Source: Stomatobaculum sp. F0698 (lineage in GTDB: Bacteria > Bacillota > Clostridia > Lachnospirales > Lachnospiraceae). From it: 64,000 bases of DNA. The notes under the pieces were generated by a model. That model saw only the letters and a program-made list of their open reading frames with translations. It did no database searches and was not told the DNA's origin. Within the stretch, counting starts at the first letter, position 1, and each line of letters starts with the position of its first letter. The DNA is taken from positions 434,001 through 498,000 of the forward strand of contig NZ_CP130060.1 in assembly GCF_030644385.1 (NCBI RefSeq), in the 5' to 3' direction. The position numbers and the translations under genes were made by a program. Shown piece after piece: positions 1-8,651 of this stretch.

Positions 1-1463
1 TTTTCAAAGATCGCAGTTTTCTGGGGCATCCGAAAGGCTTGCTCACGATATGTCTACGGTATTTGTGTAACTCCTTTTCCTACTACGGTTTTACGGCAAT
101 CCTGATCTACTATCTCTACAAGGAAGCGCCGGTCGGTCTCGGCTTCGATAAGACCGAGGCGGCACAGCTTTTGTCGCTCTACTTTGCGCTCGTGGTTATC
201 TGCGGCGTGGTCGGCTCCTACATGGCGGACCGTGTCTTCGGTGTCCGGAAGGCCCTGCGCATCATGAATATAATAGCGCCGATTCCCTACATGATCCTTG
301 CGATTCCGGGCTCCGGCGTCATCGGTTACGCGGCGGCAACCGGCCTTCTGCTCTGCAACAGTATGATTGCGGGCCAGTCCATGAACACCCTGACCGCAAA
401 GCTCTATCAGCAGGGCGATGCGAGACGAGACAGCGCCTTCGCGTACATCTACATCATTGCAAACATCGGCTCCGCAATTCCGGCTGTGACCGGAACCATT
501 GCGCTGCTCTTTAGCTACCACGCTGCATTCGCGCTCTGCGCGGCGGCATCTGTGGTCGGTTCCACGATTTTCCTCTCGACGGAGCGCCGCGTGTTCGGCA
601 GCATCGCGGAGGAGCCTGCGGATCCGTTCCCGGAGGCGACCAGAAAGAAGGCGGTCTTCGTGCTTGCGGGCATTGTTGCAATCGTCGCGGCAATCCTTGC
701 ATATCTCTTCAGCAACCGCATCATCACGATCAAGCAGTTTGCAAACACGGTGAGCTCGGTCGCAGTCTTCCTGCCGGCGATTTACCTGGTCTATGTGATT
801 TCGAGTCCGAAAACCAAGCCGGAAGAGAAGCGCCGCGTGCTCTTCATTATCCCGATTTTCATTGCCTACTGCTTCACGAACCTGGTCTCTTACCAGGGTA
901 ACACCGTGCTCAGCATCTATGCGGAGACTTCGGTGAACATGAACTTCTTCGGCAAGGAGATCACCCCGGCATCCTTTGTGACCCTGCAGTCGATTTTCTC
1001 GATTCTGCTCGGCTCCGCGATTTCGGGACTCTGGGCGAAACTCGGCAAGAAGCAGCCCTCCACCCCCGGCAAGATGGGCATCGGTACGCTTTGCTACGGC
1101 ATCTCGATTTTAATCATGGTCCTGCCCTTCCAGATCTATGCGCCGGGTGAGAAGGCGAGCCCGCTCTGGCTCGTCGCGTTCTATGCGATTTACACGATAG
1201 GCGAGGCCATCTGCTGGGCGGCCGGAACATCGGCGGCGACCATTGTCGCACCGGCAGCCTTCGCAACGCAGATGCTCACCATCTGGTCCATGGGCCAGTC
1301 GACCGGCGCCAGCCTCTCTGCACTCGCGGCCAATTTCTACAAAGAGGGCAGTGAGTCCGTCTACTTCCTGGTCATCGGCATTGCGGTCATTGCGGCGGCG
1401 GTTACCATATTGGTGCTGCAGAAGCCGCTGGCACACGGCATGGGACTGGACAAGAAGGACTGA
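1..1463 (+). CDS. POT-family (MFS) peptide transporter, 5' end outside window (copy 1, type A)
   Basis: Proton-dependent oligopeptide transporter family membrane protein, expected to import di- or tripeptides. The reading frame is open from base 3, where it encodes FKDRSFLGHPKGLL, matching the N-terminal region of the copy at 5248. The gene therefore starts before the window, and the TTG at 39 is not its start. Visible features are many hydrophobic helices, the MFS-like MADRVFG loop after TM2, a YIIANIGSAIP segment like the second PTR2 signature, the GKKQPSTPGK loop and a conserved Glu in the GEAIC helix. The canonical ExxERFxYYG of TM1 is reduced to CNSFSYYG. It is closest in sequence to the fourth copy. 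The family call is firm; the substrate is inferred. Confidence 0.88.
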   Translation, partial: FKDRSFLGHPKGLLTICLRYLCNSFSYYGFTAILIYYLYKEAPVGLGFDKTEAAQLLSLYFALVVICGVVGSYMADRVFGVRKALRIMNIIAPIPYMILAIPGSGVIGYAAATGLLLCNSMIAGQSMNTLTAKLYQQGDARRDSAFAYIYIIANIGSAIPAVTGTIALLFSYHAAFALCAAASVVGSTIFLSTERRVFGSIAEEPADPFPEATRKKAVFVLAGIVAIVAAILAYLFSNRIITIKQFANTVSSVAVFLPAIYLVYVISSPKTKPEEKRRVLFIIPIFIAYCFTNLVSYQGNTVLSIYAETSVNMNFFGKEITPASFVTLQSIFSILLGSAISGLWAKLGKKQPSTPGKMGIGTLCYGISILIMVLPFQIYAPGEKASPLWLVAFYAIYTIGEAICWAAGTSAATIVAPAAFATQMLTIWSMGQSTGASLSALAANFYKEGSESVYFLVIGIAVIAAAVTILVLQKPLAHGMGLDKKD

Positions 1464-1492
1464 GCCCGTCCGCAAAGTAAGATACAAGAGTA

Positions 1493-1541
1493 AGAATGTC
1501 CGCACTCCGGCGAAATGCCGGTGTGCGGACATTCTTTTTTT
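1493..1541 (+). terminator. Rho-independent terminator after POT copy 1
   Basis: A long, nearly perfect hairpin (AGAATGTCCGCACTCCGGC / GCCGGTGTGCGGACATTCT, loop GAAAT) is followed by a run of seven T. It ends transcription of the first transporter and separates it from the second. Confidence 0.9.
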
Positions 1542-1585
1542 ATATTTCGGGAATAGTACACAAAAATCTGTAAATAAAGCCGGGA

Positions 1586-1614
1586 TTGTACTTGTAAATG
1601 CTGAAAGATATGAT
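1586..1614 (+). promoter_or_regulatory. Putative sigma-A promoter of POT copy 2
   Basis: TTGTAC and TATGAT are separated by 17 bases, which fits a vegetative promoter. The resulting leader would be about 115 bases and contains an AGGAGGAGAGGAGG purine block well before the true ribosome binding site. Confidence 0.6.
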
Positions 1615-1737
1615 ACGCTTATGCAAAACAGCACGGATTATGCATAAAACCGGGCGCGCATCAAGGAGGAGAGGAGGTTCGTTTTTCACGGGCGTTTTGT
1701 TCGGCATTGATTCAACTTTGAACAGGAGGTTTTCGGT

Positions 1738-3267
1738 ATGGAAGCGCTTGCAACGGCAGAGAAGGAGAGGACTCGGCAGGAGGAAATCAGCAAACTGCAA
1801 AACGAGACCTGTTTCATCGGCCATCCCTTTGGTGTAGGCATTGTCAGTTTCAAGTACATGATGGGCAGCGTCACAAGCTACGGCTTCAGCGCCATCTTCA
1901 TCTATTATCTCTATGCGGCGACGCCGCAGGGACTCGGGCTCACCCAGCTTGAGGCTTCGCAGTTCATTACCCTCGACATAGCCCTCGGCTCCATCTTCGG
2001 CGTCATCGGCTCCTACATGGCGGACCGCGTCTTCGGAAACAGGCGAGCCTACCGTTTCTGCGCGATTACGGCGCCCATGTATTATTTCTCCTTCGCGATT
2101 CCGAATGTGGGCATGATGGGCCTCATTCTCTACTGCGTGGTCGGCTATGTGAACAGCGCGGTCGCGGGAAGCTCGCTCTACTCCCTGCTCGGCAAGCTCT
2201 ATGCGCAGGGCGATAAGCGGAGAGACGGTGCGTTCTCGGTCATCTACGTGCTCTCGAACATCGGCTCCATGTGCCCGGTTGTAATCGGTGGCATTGCCCT
2301 CGTTGCGGGCTATCAGGTCACCTTCTTCATCCTCGGTGTGATCGGTGCCCTCGGCAGTATTGTCTATCTGATACTTGAAAAGCGCGCCTTCGGCCCGCTC
2401 GGCATGGAACCGGACGATCCGCTGCCGCCCGCACAGAGAAAGAAGGCGGTTGCCCTTCTCATTGCGTTCTTCATCGCGTTCGGCGGCATTCTCTTCCTGC
2501 TTTTTGACTTCAAGCTCCTTACAATTACGAGCTTTGCAAACATCGTCAGCGTGTTTACGCTCATTCTTCCGGTCATCTACTTTGTCTATATCCTGAGAAG
2601 CAAAAAGACGAGCGATGCGGAGAGAAAGCGTCTGCCCTATCTGATTCCCATGTACATCTCGAGTGCGTTTGCGATGATGGTCTGGTATCAGGCGACCACG
2701 ATACTCTCGATTTACGCGGAGACAAGCGTGAATCTGGTGTTCTTCGGACATCGCGTGGCCCCGAGTATTTACATGACTCTGCAGGCAATCTTTGCCATTG
2801 CAATCGGAACACTTTGCGCGGGCATTTGGAGTAAACTCGGCAGAAGACAGCCCTCGGCAGCTTGGAAGATGGGCTTCGGAACCATGTGCTACGGTCTCGG
2901 CACCCTGCTCATGATTCTGCCCTTCCAGCTCTACGCCCCCGGGGTTAAGGTCAATCCGTTCTGGTTGGTCGGCTTTTATCTCATTGTGATCATCGGCGAG
3001 GCAATTTCGTATCCCTCGGGCAATGCGGCGGCCTCGGCGCTCGCACCGGTCGCGTTCTCGACGCAGATGATGACGGTCTGGGGCTTTTCCGGCACGGCGG
3101 GTGCCAACCTCTCGACCCTGGCGTCGAACTTCTACCGCGAGGGCTCGGAGAGCCTCTACTTCCTCGGCATCGGCGGCAGCACGCTCCTGGTCGGTCTGAT
3201 TTTAGTCATCTTCTCCAAGCGCTTTGCGAAGGGCATGGGACTCAACGAAAACGCGGAAGCCGCATAA
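1738..3267 (+). CDS. POT-family peptide transporter (copy 2, type B)
   Basis: Predicted 509-residue multi-helix carrier of the proton-dependent oligopeptide transporter family, a usual length for bacterial POT proteins. It starts at ATG 1738, eight bases after AGGAGG. The hydrophilic N-terminus (MEALATAEKERTRQEE) precedes ETCFIGHPFGVG and the first helix. MFS and POT landmarks are MADRVFGNRRAYR after TM2, GKLYAQGDKRRDGAF followed by YVLSNIGSM, the GRRQPSAAWK loop after TM8, and GEAISYPSG with a conserved acid in TM10. TM1 reads KYMMGSVTSYG where classical POTs have ExxERFxYYG, so the usual proton-coupling residues are absent. It is most similar to the next gene downstream. A private promoter and terminator make it a single-gene unit. 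Substrate unknown; di- or tripeptides inferred. Confidence 0.88.
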   Translation: MEALATAEKERTRQEEISKLQNETCFIGHPFGVGIVSFKYMMGSVTSYGFSAIFIYYLYAATPQGLGLTQLEASQFITLDIALGSIFGVIGSYMADRVFGNRRAYRFCAITAPMYYFSFAIPNVGMMGLILYCVVGYVNSAVAGSSLYSLLGKLYAQGDKRRDGAFSVIYVLSNIGSMCPVVIGGIALVAGYQVTFFILGVIGALGSIVYLILEKRAFGPLGMEPDDPLPPAQRKKAVALLIAFFIAFGGILFLLFDFKLLTITSFANIVSVFTLILPVIYFVYILRSKKTSDAERKRLPYLIPMYISSAFAMMVWYQATTILSIYAETSVNLVFFGHRVAPSIYMTLQAIFAIAIGTLCAGIWSKLGRRQPSAAWKMGFGTMCYGLGTLLMILPFQLYAPGVKVNPFWLVGFYLIVIIGEAISYPSGNAAASALAPVAFSTQMMTVWGFSGTAGANLSTLASNFYREGSESLYFLGIGGSTLLVGLILVIFSKRFAKGMGLNENAEAA

Positions 3268-3277
3268 GTCAAATAAG

Positions 3278-3320
3278 CCTCTGTCGGCAAAATGACGACA
3301 GAGGTTTATTTTATTTTTAT
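3278..3320 (+). terminator. Rho-independent terminator after POT copy 2
   Basis: Hairpin CCTCTGTCG / CGACAGAGG (3278-3304) is followed by the T-rich stretch TTTATTTTATTTTT. Confidence 0.85.
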
Positions 3321-3369
3321 AATTGTTAAAATTATGACAAAGAATAGCCGGTCGGTAGGATAAATATCC

Positions 3370-3397
3370 TTGAATTTAAACAATAGAGTGATACAAT
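3370..3397 (+). promoter_or_regulatory. Putative sigma-A promoter of POT copy 3
   Basis: TTGAAT and TACAAT are spaced 16 bases apart in an AT-rich stretch. The leader to the start codon is about 140 bases and contains a small GGCGGTTTCGCC hairpin. Confidence 0.65.
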
Positions 3398-3543
3398 ACA
3401 GATAGAGAGAGGTAATTTTTCCCAGTCACAGCGAGACGCAGTTACAACGGCGGTTTCGCCGATGAAAATCGGATGGGAAAGGAGGTCTGTTTCTTTTTTA
3501 CTGGTTGAAGTAACTTTTTCATTGCGATAGGAGGTTCTTGTTT

Positions 3544-5088
3544 ATGGAAGCAGTTGCAACAGCAGTACTCGATGAAAAGGAGAGAGAGCGGCAGGAACAA
3601 ATCAAGAAGCTGCAGAACGAAACCTGTTTCATCGGCCATCCCTTTGGCGTCGGCGTCATGAACTTCAAGTTTATGATGGGACAGATTACCGGCTACGGTA
3701 TGACAGCCATCTTCATCTATTACCTCTATGCGGCAGCTCCCGAGGGTGTCGGCCTCACGAAGGTGCAGGCATCGCAGATTATCACCCTCGATGCGGCACT
3801 TGCCTCGATCTTCTCGATTGTCGGTTCCTTCATGGCAGACCGCGTGTTCGGAAATCGAAGGGCCTATCGTTTTTGTACCATCACCGGGCCATTCTTCTAT
3901 TTTTCTCTCGCGATTCCGAGACTCGGCATTGTCGGCGTGGTTCTCTACTGCTGCATCGGCTACCTGAACAGTATGGTCGCCGGCAGCTCCATGTACTCGC
4001 TGCTCGGCAAGCTCTATGCCCAGGGCGATAAACGGCGAGACGGTGCGTTCTCGATTCAGTATGTGCTCTCGAACATCGGCGCTATGTTCCCGGTGGTCAT
4101 CGGTTCCATCGCCCTGGTGGTCGGCTATCAGAAGACCTTCTTCATCCTCGGCATTGTCGGTGCACTCGGAAGTGCGGTCTACCTGGCGCTTGAGAAGCGT
4201 GCCTTCGGCCCGATCGGCATGGAGCCGGACGATCCGCTGCCCCCGGAGCAGAAGAAGAAGGCGGTTACCTGCCTTGTACTCGGTGTTCTGGCCTTCGGCG
4301 GTCTGCTCTTCCTCCTGTTCACGAATGAGATTCTGACCATTTCGAGCTTCTCGAACATTGTCAGCGTTGTGACCCTTTGCCTGCCGGCAATCTACTTTGT
4401 TTACATGCTGAGAAGTAAGAAGACCAGCAACAGCGAGCGGAAGCGCCTGCCCTATTTGATTCCGATGTTCATCACGGGCGCATTCTCGATGATGGTCTGG
4501 TATCAGTCCGCAACCATACTCGCAATTTATGCGGAGACCTCGGTCGATCTGAATTTCTTCGGCTTCCAGGCACCGCCGAGCGTCTTCATGACGATTCAGG
4601 CGATTATGGCAATTGTGATCGGCATCATCTGCACCGGTCTCTGGAGCAAACTCGGCAGAAGACAGCCCTCCACCCCGTGGAAGGCAGGCTTCGGAACCAT
4701 GTGCTACGGTCTCGGCGCCCTCATCATGGTGATTCCCTTCCAGATTTACGCACCGGGCGTCAAGGTGAGCCCCTTCTGGATGATCGCATTCTACTTTGTC
4801 ATGATCATCGGTGAGGCGGTTTCGTATCCGGCGGGAACTTCCGCAGCTTCCCAGCTCGCACCGGCGGCGTTCTCCACGCAGATGATGACCATCTGGGGCT
4901 TCTCGGTCACCGCGGGCGCAAACCTCGCGAACCTGGTTTCGAACTTCTACCACGAGGGTTCGGAGGGCGTTTACTTCCTCGGCATCGGCCTCAGCACGGC
5001 GCTTGCCGGCCTTATCCTCCTGTTCTTTGAGAAGCGTCTCGCAAAGGGCATGGGTCTGAACGAAGGCCCGGCGGCGGAAGCGGCATAA
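3544..5088 (+). CDS. POT-family peptide transporter (copy 3, type B)
   Basis: Predicted 514-residue POT-family carrier. ATG 3544 is chosen over the in-frame TTG at 3538 because it lies nine bases from AGGAGG and gives MEAVATAVLDEKER, parallel to the N-terminus of the previous copy. Shared landmarks are ETCFIGHPFGVG, MADRVFGNRRAYR, GKLYAQGDKRRDGAF with YVLSNIGAMFP, GRRQPSTPWK and GEAVSYPAG. TM1 (KFMMGQITGYG) lacks the ExxER residues of classical peptide transporters. It pairs with copy 2 as type B, sharing the ASQ(F/I)ITLD segment where type A has AAQLLSLYFA. It ends in an alanine/glutamate-rich tail. Own promoter upstream and GC-rich hairpin downstream. Substrate inferred only from family. 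Confidence 0.88.
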   Translation: MEAVATAVLDEKERERQEQIKKLQNETCFIGHPFGVGVMNFKFMMGQITGYGMTAIFIYYLYAAAPEGVGLTKVQASQIITLDAALASIFSIVGSFMADRVFGNRRAYRFCTITGPFFYFSLAIPRLGIVGVVLYCCIGYLNSMVAGSSMYSLLGKLYAQGDKRRDGAFSIQYVLSNIGAMFPVVIGSIALVVGYQKTFFILGIVGALGSAVYLALEKRAFGPIGMEPDDPLPPEQKKKAVTCLVLGVLAFGGLLFLLFTNEILTISSFSNIVSVVTLCLPAIYFVYMLRSKKTSNSERKRLPYLIPMFITGAFSMMVWYQSATILAIYAETSVDLNFFGFQAPPSVFMTIQAIMAIVIGIICTGLWSKLGRRQPSTPWKAGFGTMCYGLGALIMVIPFQIYAPGVKVSPFWMIAFYFVMIIGEAVSYPAGTSAASQLAPAAFSTQMMTIWGFSVTAGANLANLVSNFYHEGSEGVYFLGIGLSTALAGLILLFFEKRLAKGMGLNEGPAAEAA

Positions 5089-5167
5089 GGGCAGCGGTAT
5101 CCGTCGAGCTAAGACAGCAAATAGCGAATAGAATGACGTGAAACGCGTCACAAGAGAGTCACGCGTA

Positions 5168-5208
5168 GGGCGGGCGGCTGAATCGCCGCCCGCCCTGCGC
5201 CGTTTTTA
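5168..5208 (+). terminator. GC-rich terminator after POT copy 3
   Basis: Perfect 11-base-pair stem GGGCGGGCGGC / GCCGCCCGCCC with a six-base loop. The T-run (GTTTTT) begins about eight bases after the stem. Confidence 0.75.
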
Positions 5209-5247
5209 CAACTGAATACAGAATTCAAAACCGGAAGGAGTAAGAAA

Positions 5248-6759
5248 ATGGGTAGCAGCAGTGTCAACGGCACGGCAGATCCGAACGAGGCCCTGTACCG
5301 GGATAAAAGTTTCCTCGGACATCCGAAGGGCTTGTTCACCGTTTGCGTCAAGAATCTCTGCAGTTCCTTTGCGTATTACGGCTTCACGGCAGTTCTGATT
5401 TATTATCTCTATACCGAAGTTTCAAAGGGCGGTCTCGGCCTTGAGAAAACAGAGGCGGCACAGCTCTTGTCGCTCTACTTTGCGCTGATTGTCGTCTGCG
5501 GCGTGGTTGGCAGCTATATGTCCGACCGTGTCTTCGGCGTTCGAAAGTCCCTGCGCATTGTCGTCACGATAGGTCCTCTGCCCTATATCATCCTCGCAAT
5601 TCCGGGCTCCGGCCTGATCGGTTATGCGGCGGCTATGGGCATACACTTGATCGGCAGTATGGTTGCGGGGCAGGCCATGACGGCCCTCACCGGAAAACTG
5701 TATGCCAAGGGAGATGAGCGGCGCGACGGTGCCTTCTCCTATGTCTATGTCATTTCGAACATCGGCGCGGCGATTCCGAGTATCAGCGGTACGGTTGCCC
5801 TGCTCTTCGGCTATCACGCGGCATTTGCCCTCTCGGCGGCGGCCGCAATCGTTGGTTCCGCCTTTTACCTCATCATGGAGCGCAAGGTGTTCGGCACCAT
5901 AGGCGAAGAGCCGGACGATCCCATGCCGCCGGCAGCGAGAAAGCGCGCTGTCTACATTTTGATTGCGGCGGTCGTAATCACGGCGGTGACGCTCTATCTC
6001 TTGTTCAGCAGCGGGATACTCACCATTACGCGCTTTGCGAACAGCGTGAGTTCGGTCGCGCTCTTCCTGCCCGTGGTCTATTTTATCTACGTGATCACGA
6101 GCCCCAAGACCAAGCCGGATGAGAAGCAGCACATCCTCTTCCTGCTCCCGATGTTCATTGCCTACTGCTTCACCCTCTTAATCAGCTACCAGGGTCAGAC
6201 CATCCTTTCGATTTACGCGGAGACCTCGGTTGACCTGAATATTTTGGGCGTTCAGATTACCCCGGCGGCCTTCCAGACCTTGCAGGCAGTCTGCTCTGTC
6301 ATCCTCGGCACGGTCATGGCGACACTCTGGGCGGCACTCGGCAAGAAGCAGCCCTCGACACCCGCCAAAATGGGCATAGGCACCATTTGTTACGGCCTTG
6401 CGATTCTCATCATGATTGCGCCCTTTAAGATTTACGCGCCGGGCATGAAGGCAAGCCCGCTCTGGTTGGTCGGCTTCTATGTCGTGATGACGGTCGGTGA
6501 GGCCATCTGCTATCCGGCGGGAACTTCGGCGGCAACTTCGGTGGCACCGCTCGCGTTCTCGACGCAGATGATGACGATTTGGTTCATGGGACAGTCGACC
6601 GGCGCAAGTCTCTGCGCCCTGGTCGCTAACTTCTACAAGGAAGGAGCGGAGATTCCGTACTTCTTCAGCATGGGTATCCCGGTCGTTCTGGTCGGTGTGC
6701 TCGTGCTTCTGTTCAGCCGCCGTCTCGCGCGGGGCATGGGACTCAGCTCCAAGGAATAA
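5248..6759 (+). CDS. POT-family peptide transporter (copy 4, type A)
   Basis: Predicted 503-residue POT-family carrier starting at ATG 5248, after GGAAGGAG. The N-terminus (MGSSSVNGTADPNEALYRDK) leads into SFLGHPKGLF and the first helix. It shares type A features with copy 1: EAAQLLSLYFAL, SDRVFGVRK where type B has ADRVFGNRR, GKKQPSTPAK, and WFMGQSTGASL near the C-terminus. TM1 (NLCSSFAYYG) keeps the YYG of the POT motif but not its acidic and basic residues, and the TM4 position that normally carries a lysine is in VAGQAMTALTGKLY, without it. No clear promoter is visible directly upstream. Function is inferred as peptide uptake. Confidence 0.88.
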   Translation: MGSSSVNGTADPNEALYRDKSFLGHPKGLFTVCVKNLCSSFAYYGFTAVLIYYLYTEVSKGGLGLEKTEAAQLLSLYFALIVVCGVVGSYMSDRVFGVRKSLRIVVTIGPLPYIILAIPGSGLIGYAAAMGIHLIGSMVAGQAMTALTGKLYAKGDERRDGAFSYVYVISNIGAAIPSISGTVALLFGYHAAFALSAAAAIVGSAFYLIMERKVFGTIGEEPDDPMPPAARKRAVYILIAAVVITAVTLYLLFSSGILTITRFANSVSSVALFLPVVYFIYVITSPKTKPDEKQHILFLLPMFIAYCFTLLISYQGQTILSIYAETSVDLNILGVQITPAAFQTLQAVCSVILGTVMATLWAALGKKQPSTPAKMGIGTICYGLAILIMIAPFKIYAPGMKASPLWLVGFYVVMTVGEAICYPAGTSAATSVAPLAFSTQMMTIWFMGQSTGASLCALVANFYKEGAEIPYFFSMGIPVVLVGVLVLLFSRRLARGMGLSSKE

Positions 6760-6767
6760 GACAAACG

Positions 6768-6793
6768 GCGCACGCGGTATTCGCCGCGTGCGC
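6768..6793 (+). terminator. Possible weak terminator hairpin after POT copy 4
   Basis: Stem GCGCACGCGG / CCGCGTGCGC with loop TATTCG lies just after the stop codon. No clear T-run follows, so it may be an mRNA 3'-end stabiliser instead of a true terminator. Confidence 0.4.
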
Positions 6794-6851
6794 TGCCGCT
6801 ATATTGAAAAGAAATGACTGCGCATTTCGGGGAGGGGTGGTAATCCCTTGG

Positions 6852-6871
6852 CTGTTATGCTAGAATAACAG
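6852..6871 (+). promoter_or_regulatory. Palindrome overlapping a possible extended -10 promoter, upstream of the M32 peptidase
   Basis: The inverted repeat CTGTTAT-GCTAGA-ATAACAG contains TGCTAGAAT (6858-6866), an extended -10 element. The position suggests an operator, but no good -35 is visible and no regulator is known. Confidence 0.4.
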
Positions 6872-6880
6872 GTGGAAAAA

Positions 6881-6945
6881 CTCCTCGCACCATATAATTT
6901 GCGCAAGCAATCGGAACTCGAGGAGCATTTTTGTGGCAGAAACGT
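6881..6945 (+). other. Leader hairpins upstream of the M32 peptidase
   Basis: CTCCTCG near 6883 can pair with CGAGGAG near 6919, and ATTTTTG follows. A second possible hairpin, GTGGCA / TGCCAC, lies just downstream. This could be an attenuator-like leader; the fold was judged only by eye. Confidence 0.25.
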
Positions 6946-7037
6946 GAAAAAGAGGCGCTTTGCCACGGGTACGATTAAGCCTCGGCGGAAGGTCCGCTGA
7001 TCCTGAATCACAGCATCCATGACAGGAGGAGAAACAA

Positions 7038-8534
7038 ATGAATTACGATGCGAATATCAAGAGAATCCGCGAAATCATGGTGAGACTTCGCATGCTGGAG
7101 ACCGCGAACAATATCATGTTCTGCGACCAGTGGCATGCAGGCCCGGAGGCCGGTTTCGACCAGACCACCAATGTGGAAATGTACCTCAGCGAGCTCACCC
7201 AGCAGCTGGTTGAGAACGACGAGGTGAAGCAGCTGGTCGCGGATTTCGCAGACTTTGACAAGGATCAGTACAAGAGCGACATCGACCGCGGCATGGTGCG
7301 CTACCTGAGCGACCGCTATAAGAATGCAACCCTGATTCCGCTGGAGCTCGGCGAGGAGCTGGGCCGCATTAACAACGACGGCAGAAAGGCTTGGCACGAG
7401 TGCAAGAAGAACAACGACTTCAAGGGCTTCAAGCCCTATCTGCAGAAGCAGTTTGAGGTGCAGAAGCGCGTTGCGGATGCCATCAACCCGAACGAGTCTG
7501 CGTTCCAGGTGCTCGTGAACTGCTGGGATGCGGACTGGAGACTGGAAGAGATTGATAAGATTTTCGGCGAGGTGAAGCCGGAGATTGTTTCGCTTCTCAA
7601 GAAGACCGAGAGCTACAGAGACAGCATTGACCCCTCCGTCATCGACTGCGATGTCGACAGAGAGACGAAGGAGAGAATTGTCAGAAAGCTCATGGATTAC
7701 TACGGCTTTAACTGGAACCAGGGCATTCTCTACGAGGAGGAGCATCCGAGCTGCGTCTGCGCGGGACCGAGAGACTCCCGTCCGTCGACCAACTACTCGA
7801 GAAACCTGTTCTACACCCTGCTCGGCGCTGCGCACGAGACCGGACACGGCATCTACAACTACGGCTCCTCTCAGGAAGTCGTGGATGCGGGCCTCTGGGG
7901 CGGCATTGACGGCAGCATGCACGAGTCCCAGTCCAAGTTCTACGAGGATCAGGTCGGCCGTTCCCTCGAGTTCTGGACGGCGTTCTATCCGGAGATTCAG
8001 AAGGAAGTGCCGAAGTTCAGAGACATCCCGGTCGAGACCGTGGTGAGAGCGCTGAACAAGCCGAACCCGGGCTGGTCCAGAATGCAGGCGGACGAGCTCA
8101 CGGTGCCGCTGCACTTAATTCTCCGCTACGAGATGGAGAGAGACTACTTCTCGGGTAAGCTTTCGATTGATGACATGGAAGAGGCTTGGAACACGCGCTA
8201 CAAGGAGTACCTCGGCGTGACCCCGAAGAACGCTTCCGAGGGCATCCTGCAGGATGTTCACTGGAGCACGGGCTTTGTCGGCTACTTCCAGGGCTATGCG
8301 CTCGGCTTGGTCTATTCCTGCCAGTACCGCAACAGCATTCTGAAGGCACATCCGGACGCTTGGAAGAAGCTCGCAAAGGGCGATATCTCCGATATCAACA
8401 GCTGGCTTGCGGAGCACATTCACAGCCTCGGCCAGACCTATACGACCAGAGAGACCATCATCAAGGCGACCGGCGAGGACGTCAACACGAAGTACTATCT
8501 GGAGTACCTGAGAGGCAAGTTCACTCAGATGTAA
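7038..8534 (+). CDS. M32-family metallocarboxypeptidase (Taq-type)
   Basis: Cytoplasmic zinc carboxypeptidase that removes C-terminal residues from peptides. The 498-residue length is normal for family M32. The zinc site is visible as HETGH (His266-His270), with the third ligand in MHESQSKFYED (Glu296). Flanking family signatures include WSRMQADELT, DVHWSTGFVGYFQGYALG and VGRSLEFW. Translation starts at ATG 7038 after AGGAGGAG. It is followed by its own terminator. Its place directly after four peptide carriers and before another peptidase supports a role in using imported peptides (inference). No signal peptide. Confidence 0.93.
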   Translation: MNYDANIKRIREIMVRLRMLETANNIMFCDQWHAGPEAGFDQTTNVEMYLSELTQQLVENDEVKQLVADFADFDKDQYKSDIDRGMVRYLSDRYKNATLIPLELGEELGRINNDGRKAWHECKKNNDFKGFKPYLQKQFEVQKRVADAINPNESAFQVLVNCWDADWRLEEIDKIFGEVKPEIVSLLKKTESYRDSIDPSVIDCDVDRETKERIVRKLMDYYGFNWNQGILYEEEHPSCVCAGPRDSRPSTNYSRNLFYTLLGAAHETGHGIYNYGSSQEVVDAGLWGGIDGSMHESQSKFYEDQVGRSLEFWTAFYPEIQKEVPKFRDIPVETVVRALNKPNPGWSRMQADELTVPLHLILRYEMERDYFSGKLSIDDMEEAWNTRYKEYLGVTPKNASEGILQDVHWSTGFVGYFQGYALGLVYSCQYRNSILKAHPDAWKKLAKGDISDINSWLAEHIHSLGQTYTTRETIIKATGEDVNTKYYLEYLRGKFTQM

Positions 8535-8584
8535 GCGAAAAGCGCTTTGACAATGCGTTGACATTGAAGCACTTTTGCAGGATT

Positions 8585-8616
8585 AAAAAAGTGCAGGGCA
8601 TATCCCTGCACTTTTT
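8585..8616 (+). terminator. Terminator between the M32 and M64-type peptidase genes
   Basis: AAAAAAGTGCAGGG / CCCTGCACTTTTT hairpin with loop CATAT. The A-run before and T-run after the stem are typical of an intrinsic terminator. Confidence 0.9.
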
Positions 8617-8651
8617 CATTATTCGTCTCATCCACCGAAAGGAGGCATTAT

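Noticed and set aside
3462..3530. A 22-codon frame in the leader of POT copy 3 whose stop touches the AGGAGG.
   Set aside because: No ribosome binding site of its own and no counterpart in the leader of copy 2, so a leader peptide is not supported.
3442..5151. Long open frame on the minus strand opposite POT copy 3 (similar ones lie opposite copy 2, trpE, rnfD and the surface-protein gene).
   Set aside because: These mirror strongly biased codon use in GC-rich genes. The products are Arg/His/Asp-rich with no domain pattern, no ribosome binding site and no promoter.
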